Shown: piece after piece, positions 29,345-41,634 of the stretch
How the letters are laid out: each line of letters opens with the position of its first letter
Numbering within the stretch: the first letter of the stretch is position 1
Origin: Piscicoccus intestinalis NBRC 104926
GTDB taxonomy: Bacteria; Actinomycetota; Actinomycetes; Actinomycetales; Dermatophilaceae
Assembly (NCBI RefSeq): GCF_001515525.1
Contig: NZ_BCNQ01000029.1
Location: forward strand, 1-41,634
Length of the DNA stretch: 41,634 bases
Direction of reading: 5' to 3'
Made by a program: the position numbers and the translations under genes
Notes under the pieces: model-generated
What the model saw: only the letters and a program-made list of their open reading frames with translations
What the model was told of the DNA's origin: nothing
Database searches by the model: none

Positions 29345-29395
29345 GAGGCCCCTGAGTCTGAGGCCCCTGAGGCCCCTGAGGCCCCTGAGGCCCGG
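29345..29395. repeat. 9-base tandem repeat, GAGGCCCCT
   Basis: The unit GAGGCCCCT occurs at 29345-29353 and then, after GAGTCT, three times head to tail (29360-29386), followed by a degenerate copy to 29395. It lies about 50 bases after the membrane-protein gene in a 383-base gap. Copy number could vary between strains. Confidence 0.85.
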
Positions 29396-29432
29396 GTGAG
29401 GGCGTTCGCCGCGGGCGTCTACCCGGCGCGGC

Positions 29433-29541
29433 GACGGGACACCGCCGGATCGCCCGGGCACGCGTTCCTCCACCGGACACCCGCGATCGCAGGTGTCCGG
29501 TCGATCAACGGGTGTCCCGGACGCGGAGGCGGTGTCCCGTC
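29433..29541. repeat. nested palindrome with repeated GTGTCC sites
   Basis: A perfect 14-bp inverted repeat (29433-29446 with 29528-29541) encloses a perfect 10-bp one (29472-29481 with 29492-29501) around GCGATCGC. The core GGTGTCC(C)G or its complement occurs five times in 110 bases. It is probably non-coding. It may be a dispersed intergenic palindrome, an operator array or a recombination target. Confidence 0.75.
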
Positions 29542-29617
29542 TCCTCGCAGAGACGCCAGGGCCGCCGGGGACACGAGAGACGCGTTGGACGCTGCTCCCG
29601 CTCGGAGCACCGCACGG

Positions 29618-29656
29618 CGAAGGGCCGGTCACCCCCGCGGGGTGACCGGCCCTTCG
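29618..29656 (-). terminator. terminator hairpin after rpoC
   Basis: A perfect 18-bp stem (29618-29635 with 29639-29656) with a 3-base loop begins 20 bases after the rpoC stop. It is symmetrical enough to work in both directions and would also stop transcription from the plus-strand membrane gene. Confidence 0.85.
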
Positions 29657-29676
29657 TGGCAACGCGGGCGACTCGC

Positions 29677-33570
<3,894 letters not shown>

Positions 33571-33619
33571 GTGTGTCTCTCTCTCGCTTCACAAACTTGT
33601 GGTCAACACGATTCGGTGT

Positions 33620-33650
33620 GGTGCGCCGGCGGGGCTGCCGCCGGCGCACC
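33620..33650 (-). promoter_or_regulatory. hairpin between rpoB and rpoC
   Basis: A perfect 13-bp stem (33620-33632 with 33638-33650) and 5-base loop fill much of the rpoB-rpoC spacer, 11 bases after the rpoB stop. As rpoC must be made in step with rpoB, an mRNA-processing or stability role is more likely than termination. Confidence 0.55.
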
Positions 33651-33661
33651 GGATGTGGTCG

Positions 33662-37147
<3,486 letters not shown>

Positions 37148-37331
37148 GGATGGTCCTTCCAGAGGCCTGGGTTGAACGGCGGTTCGCCTGCCGTCATGCT
37201 CGCTCTACCTCGCAGAGGCGCCCCTGACCAGCGAAGTCACAGTGATCCCCGGACTGGGCCGGAAGGGATTGGCGCATGTGACGGGTCGGGGGGCTCGACG
37301 CGAGCAGGGAGCATAGGCAGCGCAAAGCGAC

Positions 37332-37360
37332 AGCATACCCGTGAGGCGCGCGAGAGTCTA
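37332..37360 (-). promoter_or_regulatory. candidate rpoB promoter
   Basis: On the minus strand TAGACT (37355-37360) and TATGCT (37332-37337) are exactly 17 bases apart, about 190 bases before the rpoB start. TAGACT is a -35-like TTGACT variant and itself resembles a -10. The 427-base rplL-rpoB gap is otherwise non-coding apart from the rplL terminator. Confidence 0.5.
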
Positions 37361-37502
37361 ATCGACTCCGATCGGCGCCGCAGCCCGTGGCCTGAGCCGG
37401 TCGAACCTGCTCGCTCAGTGTCCTGCCCAGTCGAGCGCCAGGTCAAGCTTTGTGTGCGCCGGGTGTGTGCATCTCGGCGCGACGAATTGCCCGTACGGAC
37501 GA

Positions 37503-37538
37503 CGGCGGGGGCCACGGACATGTCCGTGGCCCCCGCCG
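37503..37538 (-). terminator. terminator hairpin after rplL
   Basis: Bases 37503-37520 and 37521-37538 are perfectly complementary, an 18-bp uninterrupted palindrome centred on ACATGT. It begins 36 bases after the rplL stop and separates rplJ-rplL from rpoBC. Termination may be partial, as in other bacteria. Confidence 0.8.
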
Positions 37539-37574
37539 GGGTGTGCGCCTGCTGGACGCGAGAGAGTCAGCGCG

Positions 37575-37967
37575 TCACTTGAGGGTGACGGTGGCGCCGG
37601 CGCCCTCGAGGGCGGCCTTGGCCTTCTCCGCGTCTTCCTTGTTGGCCTTCTCCAGGACGGGCTTGGGGGCACCGTCGACGAGGTCCTTGGCCTCCTTCAG
37701 GCCGAGGCTCGTCAGGGCGCGCACCTCCTTGATGACCTGGATCTTCTTGTCGCCGACCGACTCGAGGATGACGTCGAACTCGTCCTTCTCCTCCTCGGCG
37801 GGGGCGTCGCCGCCCGCGCCACCGGCGGCGGGGGCACCCGCGACGGCGACCGGGGCCGCGGCGGTGACGTCGAACTTCTCCTCGAACGCCTTGACGAACT
37901 CCGAAAGCTCGATGAGCGTCATCTCGGAGAAGACGTCGAGGAGCTCGTCGTTGCTGAGCTTGGCCAT
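37575..37967 (-). CDS. rplL: 50S ribosomal protein L7/L12
   Basis: The 130-residue stalk protein has an N-terminal dimerisation domain (1-33), an Ala/Gly/Pro hinge (35-57) and the C-terminal factor-binding domain with [24 protein letters not shown]. It recruits EF-G and EF-Tu. It follows rplJ after 63 bases. Confidence 0.99.
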   Translation of the reverse strand: MAKLSNDELLDVFSEMTLIELSEFVKAFEEKFDVTAAAPVAVAGAPAAGGAGGDAPAEEEKDEFDVILESVGDKKIQVIKEVRALTSLGLKEAKDLVDGAPKPVLEKANKEDAEKAKAALEGAGATVTLK

Positions 37968-38030
37968 GATGGCTTCCTTCCTAGCTATGCCGTGAGTGGC
38001 AGTTGATGAATCGCAGGCTGCGCTCGCGCG

Positions 38031-38612
38031 TCAGCCCTCGTCGCCACCCGCGGCGACGTCGGTGGTCTCGGCGGCGGCAGGCGCGGGGGCGCCACCCGCC
38101 TCCTCGACCTTGGCGCGCAGGGCCTCGACGGTGCGGACCGTCTTGCTCAGCGGCGCCTGGAACAGGGCGGCGGCCTGGCTCGTCTTGGCCTTCATGGCAC
38201 CGGCGAGCTTGGCCAGCAGAACCTCGCGCGACTCCAGGTCGGCGAGCTTGGTGATCTCCTCCGCGCTCATCGCCTTGCCGTCGAGAACGCCGGCCTTGAT
38301 GACGAGGAGCGGGTTGGCCTTCGCGAAGTCACGCAGGCTCTTGGCCGCCTCCACCGGGTCACCGGTGACGAAGGCGATCGCCGACGGGCCGGTCAGGTGC
38401 CCGTCGAAGGCGGTGACACCTGCCTCCTTCGCGGCGATCTGAGTCAGCGTGTTCTTCACGACCGAGTAGGAGCCGTTGGCGCGCAGCGACGTGCGCAGCT
38501 CCGAGAGCTGCCCGACGCTCAGGCCGCGGTACTCGGTGAGAACGGCCGCACCGGACTCGCGGAACAGCTCCGTGAGCTCGGCGATGGCTGCCTGCTTCGC
38601 GGGCGTTGCCAT
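38031..38612 (-). CDS. rplJ: 50S ribosomal protein L10
   Basis: L10 (193 residues) anchors the L7/L12 stalk. It starts [17 protein letters not shown] with AAGGAGG 4 bases upstream and has [18 protein letters not shown]. The tail after about 170 is Ala/Glu-rich ([15 protein letters not shown]). Upstream in-frame sequence belongs to the L10 leader and is not conserved protein. Confidence 0.98.
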   Translation of the reverse strand: MATPAKQAAIAELTELFRESGAAVLTEYRGLSVGQLSELRTSLRANGSYSVVKNTLTQIAAKEAGVTAFDGHLTGPSAIAFVTGDPVEAAKSLRDFAKANPLLVIKAGVLDGKAMSAEEITKLADLESREVLLAKLAGAMKAKTSQAAALFQAPLSKTVRTVEALRAKVEEAGGAPAPAAAETTDVAAGGDEG

Positions 38613-38820
38613 GGGGCCTCCTTGAGAATTCGATGCCGGCACCCCGACCCCATGAGAAAAGCTCCCGGCGCAGGGCACGGGAGCTCGAGAACACACGACC
38701 GGCCAGGAGGCCGAGCGGTGTGGAGTTTCGTGGCCTGCGCTGGTCGCCCCTCGTGGGGCACTTCGGTCGAGGCCCGGCTCGCTGTCGCGAACTCGGCCCG
38801 ACAACCGGCGGTCATGGGTC
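38613..38820 (-). ncRNA. L10 leader with attenuator hairpin
   Basis: The ~208-base leader ahead of rplJ ends in a hairpin AGCTCCCG/CGGGAGCT (38660-38667 with 38678-38685) followed by TTTT on the transcribed strand, a classic intrinsic attenuator. Upstream the stem GCCTCCTGGC and the segment CAGCGCAGGCCACGAA resemble the L10-binding part of known Gram-positive L10 leaders. In those, the L10-L12 complex binds the RNA and represses rplJ-rplL. The detailed fold was not computed. Confidence 0.65.
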
Positions 38821-38826
38821 TCCCCC

Positions 38827-38856
38827 AGGGTACGGGACGGCCCGACGCGCGGCCAA
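38827..38856 (-). promoter_or_regulatory. candidate rplJ promoter
   Basis: TTGGCC (38851-38856) and TACCCT (38827-38832) on the minus strand are 18 bases apart and would start the RNA near 38820, giving the leader length described. The plus-strand hydrolase begins only 32 bases away, so the two promoters would be back to back. Confidence 0.45.
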
Positions 38857-38887
38857 ATCCGCTCCCGGCCGGGCCAGGGGCGAGGAT

Positions 38888-39298
38888 GTGCGGGTGCCCC
38901 GAATCGTCGTCGTCCCCGGCCTGGCCGTGCGCCGCTACCTCGAACCGGCCGTGGACCGGCTCCGCTCCCAGGGCGCCGACGTGCGCCTGTACCGCCCGCC
39001 GGCCTGGAGCGGGCGGGAGTCGGTCGAGCAGCTGAGCCGGGAGCTCGCCGACGACCTGAGCGGGGCGCCCGTCGACCTGCTCGTCGGGTTGTCCGTCGGC
39101 ACCTACGTGGCCGCCGGCGCCGCGGCCGTGGCGCCTGCGAACCAGCGGGCGATCGTGCTGGTCAGCCCGGTCGAGGCGAACTCGTGGCGCGCGCTCGGTC
39201 TCGCCGACGGGCAGCGCGTGACGATCCCGCGCGCCGGGCACTCCTGGCCCTACCACGACCCCGGCGGCTTCGCCCGCACGATGCTCGGGCTCGCCTGA
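38888..39298 (+). CDS. compact alpha/beta-hydrolase-like protein
   Basis: The 136-residue protein starts [21 protein letters not shown], like the first strand and oxyanion turn of alpha/beta hydrolases. It has the nucleophile elbow GLSVG and a C-terminal [10 protein letters not shown] with the likely catalytic His. Between the strand IVLVSPV and the His there are only about 25 residues, so the usual cap domain and the strand carrying the acid residue are missing; typical members exceed 230 residues. It may be a small active form or a deletion derivative. GTG at 38888 or 38894 could be the start. It stands divergent to rplJ and convergent to rplA. Confidence 0.7.
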   Translation: MRVPRIVVVPGLAVRRYLEPAVDRLRSQGADVRLYRPPAWSGRESVEQLSRELADDLSGAPVDLLVGLSVGTYVAAGAAAVAPANQRAIVLVSPVEANSWRALGLADGQRVTIPRAGHSWPYHDPGGFARTMLGLA

Positions 39299-39304
39299 CA
39301 CACG

Positions 39305-39340
39305 CGACGGCCCGCCCCGCGGGTGCGGGGCGGGCCGTCG
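39305..39340. terminator. bidirectional terminator between hydrolase and rplA
   Basis: A perfect 16-bp stem (39305-39320 with 39325-39340) with a GGGT loop lies between the convergent hydrolase and rplA. On the plus strand it is followed by TTTG. It ends 62 bases after the rplA stop in the other direction. Confidence 0.8.
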
Positions 39341-39402
39341 TTTGTGCGTATCGTCCGTGTGTCCTGCGCGTCGTGCCCTCGCGGGCCGGTCGCGGGTCGG
39401 GC

Positions 39403-40116
39403 TCAGGCCTCGTCGTCGACCAGCAGGTTGCGGGTGCGGTTGTAGTCCAGCGGGATGCCGGGGCCCATGGTCGTCGTCATCGTCGCCTTGGTGATGTAGC
39501 GACCCTTGCTCGCCGACGGCTTGAGCCGCAGGATCTCCTCCAGCGCCGCGCCGTAGTTCTCCACCAGCGACTTCTCGTCGAACGACGCCTTGCCGATGAT
39601 GAAGTGCAGGTTGGAGTGCTTGTCGACGCGGAACTCGATCTTGCCGCCCTTGATGTCGCCGACGGCCTTGGTGACGTCCATGGTCACGGTGCCGGTCTTC
39701 GGGTTCGGCATGAGGCCGCGCGGGCCGAGCACCTTACCGAGGCGGCCGACCTTGCCCATGAGGTCGGGGGTGGCGACGACCGCGTCGAAGTCGAGCCAGC
39801 CGCCCTGCACCTTGGCGATGAGGTCGTCGGAGCCGACGTAGTCGGCACCCGCGGCCTCCGCGGCCTCGGCGTTGGCGCCGGTCGCGAAGACGAGCACGCG
39901 GGCCGTCTTGCCGGTGCCGTGCGGCAGGTTGACGGTGCCGCGCACCATCTGGTCGGCCTTGCGGGGGTCGACGCCGAGCCGGAACGCGACCTCGACGGTC
40001 GAGTCGAACTTCGTCGTCGCCGACCTTTTGGCCAGGCGCACGGCCTGCAGCGGCGAGTAGCTCGTTCCCTCGCCGATCTCCTGTTCAGCGGCCCGGTAGG
40101 CCTTGCTGCGCTTCAT
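39403..40116 (-). CDS. rplA: 50S ribosomal protein L1
   Basis: The 237-residue protein begins [15 protein letters not shown] and has the family motif [22 protein letters not shown]1 forms the mobile stalk at the exit site and in many bacteria represses its own operon. The ATG at 40116 has AGGAGA; the longer upstream frame is not conserved. The rplK-rplA spacer (124 bases) holds a 9-bp hairpin (40201-40209 with 40219-40227). Confidence 0.98.
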   Translation of the reverse strand: MKRSKAYRAAEQEIGEGTSYSPLQAVRLAKRSATTKFDSTVEVAFRLGVDPRKADQMVRGTVNLPHGTGKTARVLVFATGANAEAAEAAGADYVGSDDLIAKVQGGWLDFDAVVATPDLMGKVGRLGKVLGPRGLMPNPKTGTVTMDVTKAVGDIKGGKIEFRVDKHSNLHFIIGKASFDEKSLVENYGAALEEILRLKPSASKGRYITKATMTTTMGPGIPLDYNRTRNLLVDDEA

Positions 40117-40240
40117 GATCTCTCCTGGTGATTCTCGCGGGCGCAATCGCCCACTGTTGTGTGGAGTTGTGGTGCGGGTCAGCGCGTGACCCTCCCACCG
40201 CGGTGCGCGAGCCGTGCCCGCGCACCGCCGGTCGAGTGCG

Positions 40241-40672
40241 TCAGCCCTCCACCGTGACACCCATCGACCGAGCCGTGCCGGCGATGATCTTCGCGGCCTG
40301 GTCGAGGTCGTGGGCGTTGAGGTCTTCGAGCTTCTGCTGAGCGATCTCGCGGACCTGCTCCTGCGTCAGCTTGGCGACCTTCGTCTTGTGCGGCTCGCCA
40401 GAACCCTTGGGGATGCCGGCGGCCTTCTTGATGAGCTCGGCGGCGGGCGGGGTCTTCGTCACGAAGGTGAACGAGCGGTCTTCGTAGACCGTGATCTCCA
40501 CCGGGATGACGTTGCCGCGCTGGGATTCCGTCGCGGCGTTGTACGCCTTGACGAACTCCATGATGTTGACGCCGTGCTGACCGAGCGCCGGACCCACGGG
40601 CGGAGCCGGGGTGGCCGCACCGGCCTGGATCTGCAGCTTGATGTAGCCGGAGACCTTCTTCTTGGGAGGCAT
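40241..40672 (-). CDS. rplK: 50S ribosomal protein L11
   Basis: L11 (143 residues), [18 protein letters not shown], has the proline-rich hinge [17 protein letters not shown] that binds thiopeptide antibiotics and links to RelA-type stress sensing. The ATG at 40672 gives the family start. It follows nusG after 162 bases. Confidence 0.98.
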   Translation of the reverse strand: MPPKKKVSGYIKLQIQAGAATPAPPVGPALGQHGVNIMEFVKAYNAATESQRGNVIPVEITVYEDRSFTFVTKTPPAAELIKKAAGIPKGSGEPHKTKVAKLTQEQVREIAQQKLEDLNAHDLDQAAKIIAGTARSMGVTVEG

Positions 40673-40760
40673 GAGCCTTCTTTCTTCGTCGTGGGCCGAC
40701 GCCGTGGGCGATGACCCGGTTGCATGCGGGAGGAAACGCATCCCCCCGCGTCTTTATTCG

Positions 40761-40789
40761 CGGCGCGAACGGGCCGCGCCGAGATTATG
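40761..40789 (-). promoter_or_regulatory. possible rplK leader hairpin and -10 element
   Basis: A 7-bp stem (40761-40767 with 40775-40781) lies just downstream of CATAAT (minus strand, 40784-40789), a good -10-like hexamer but without a recognisable -35. Another small stem, TGCGGG/CCCGCA, sits at about 40797-40812 just behind the nusG end and could be a weak nusG terminator. Confidence 0.35.
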
Positions 40790-40834
40790 TCCGGCGTGCG
40801 GGCACGCCCGCAGACCGGCTCAGATCGTGGCGAC

Positions 40835-41634
40835 TCAGATCTTGGCGACCTGGTTGAAGGCCAGCTCGACGGGCGTCTCGCGGCCGAAGATCGAGACGAG
40901 CACCTTGAGCTTCTGGCTCTCGGGCAGCACCTCGGAGATCGTCGCGGGCATCGTCTCGAAGGGGCCCTCCATGACCGTGACCGACTCCCCGACCGAGTAG
41001 TCGGACTCGAGGGCGGGCGCCGATGGGCCGCTGGACGGGGTCGAGGCCGCGGCGGCCGTGCCCGCGCTCTCGGCGGCGGCGGTCTCGGCCTGCGGGGCGA
41101 GCATCGAGAAGACCTCGTCGAGGCTCAGCGGCACCGGCGAGTACGTGTTGCCGACGAAGCCGGTGACGCCCGGCGTGTGCCGCACCGCGCCCCAACTCTC
41201 GTCGCTGAGCTCCATGCGCACCAGCACGTAGCCGGGCATGCGCACGCGGCGCACGACCTTGCGCTGGCCGTTCTTGATCTCGGTGACCTGCTCCATCGGC
41301 ACCTCGGTCTGGAAGATGTGCTCCTCCATGTTCAGCGAGGTGACGCGCTGCTCGAGGTTCTGCTTGACGCGGTTCTCGTAGCCCGCGTAGGTGTGCACGA
41401 CGTACCAGTCGCCCTCGGCGAAGCGCAGCTGGCGGCGCAGCTCCTCGGCCGGGTCGACCTCCTCGGCCTCCTCCTCGGCGGGCTCGGGCTCGTCGGCGGC
41501 GGGCTCGGCGTCCTCGGCAGGCTCAGCCTCGTCGATGTCCTCGGTGTCCTCGGTGTCGTCAGCAGCCTCGTCGGGCTCGGGCAGGACGTCGGGGTCGACC
41601 TCGGATCCGCCCGGCGCGAGCGAGACCTCGGGCG
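40835..41634 (-). CDS. nusG: transcription termination/antitermination factor NusG, 5' end missing
   Basis: 265 codons are present; the start lies beyond the right edge. The NGN domain ([23 protein letters not shown]) and C-terminal KOW domain ([22 protein letters not shown]) are clear, joined by a long Ala/Ser/Pro linker ([18 protein letters not shown]). Before the NGN domain there are over 70 residues dominated by Glu, Asp, Ala and Pro, for example [19 protein letters not shown]. Acidic N-terminal extensions occur in other actinobacterial NusG. NusG binds RNA polymerase and Rho or S10. It precedes rplK as usual. Confidence 0.96.
   Translation of the reverse strand, partial: PEVSLAPGGSEVDPDVLPEPDEAADDTEDTEDIDEAEPAEDAEPAADEPEPAEEEAEEVDPAEELRRQLRFAEGDWYVVHTYAGYENRVKQNLEQRVTSLNMEEHIFQTEVPMEQVTEIKNGQRKVVRRVRMPGYVLVRMELSDESWGAVRHTPGVTGFVGNTYSPVPLSLDEVFSMLAPQAETAAAESAGTAAAASTPSSGPSAPALESDYSVGESVTVMEGPFETMPATISEVLPESQKLKVLVSIFGRETPVELAFNQVAKI

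Noticed and set aside
40835-41634. A tRNA-Trp or secE gene, which often precedes nusG
   Set aside because: The window ends inside the nusG N-terminal extension, so nothing upstream is visible.

Overview
The window is a GC-rich bacterial chromosome segment built almost entirely from the conserved ribosomal-protein, RNA-polymerase and translation-factor operons. Several features point to an actinobacterium: RpoB closely follows the actinobacterial sequence, the adenylate kinase is the short type, S14 carries a CxxC zinc site, start codons are often GTG (TTG for rpoB), and the gene order is the usual actinobacterial one. I lean towards the Micrococcales but cannot name a genus. Nearly every gene lies on the minus strand, so transcription runs from high to low coordinates.

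In transcription order the layout is as follows. nusG (5' end cut by the window), rplK and rplA come first (41634-39403). A compact alpha/beta hydrolase on the plus strand (38888-39298) separates them from rplJ-rplL, which has an L10-type leader with an attenuator (38820-37575). rpoB-rpoC follow behind their own promoter region (37147-29677). A plus-strand six-helix membrane protein sits in a repeat-bearing gap (28580-29656). The str operon rpsL-rpsG-fusA-tuf occupies 28091-23711. Between tuf and rpsJ lies an accessory block (23602-19296): a glutaminase, two near-identical Uma2-type nuclease-fold genes, a lipoprotein and a DUF2252 kinase-fold gene. The S10, spc and alpha operons then run from rpsJ at 18846 to rplQ at 1622 without a missing member. 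A class A beta-lactamase-like exported protein and the first 61 codons of truA close the window.

The core genes supply ribosomal proteins, elongation factors EF-G and EF-Tu, initiation factor IF1, RNA polymerase subunits, the SecY translocon, adenylate kinase and methionine aminopeptidase. Many neighbours are joined by stop-start overlaps (TGATG or GTGA). Most of the longer internal spacers instead hold GC-rich hairpins.

No CRISPR array, prophage, insertion sequence, tRNA or rRNA was seen. The most interesting material lies in the gaps and the accessory block: a 76-base near-perfect palindrome after map, a nested palindrome with GTGTCC-type sites and a 9-base tandem array between the membrane gene and rpoC, and DnaA-box-like nonamers placed at exactly the same distance upstream of both tandem Uma2 genes. 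I did not find convincing evidence of a complete new defence or biosynthetic system.
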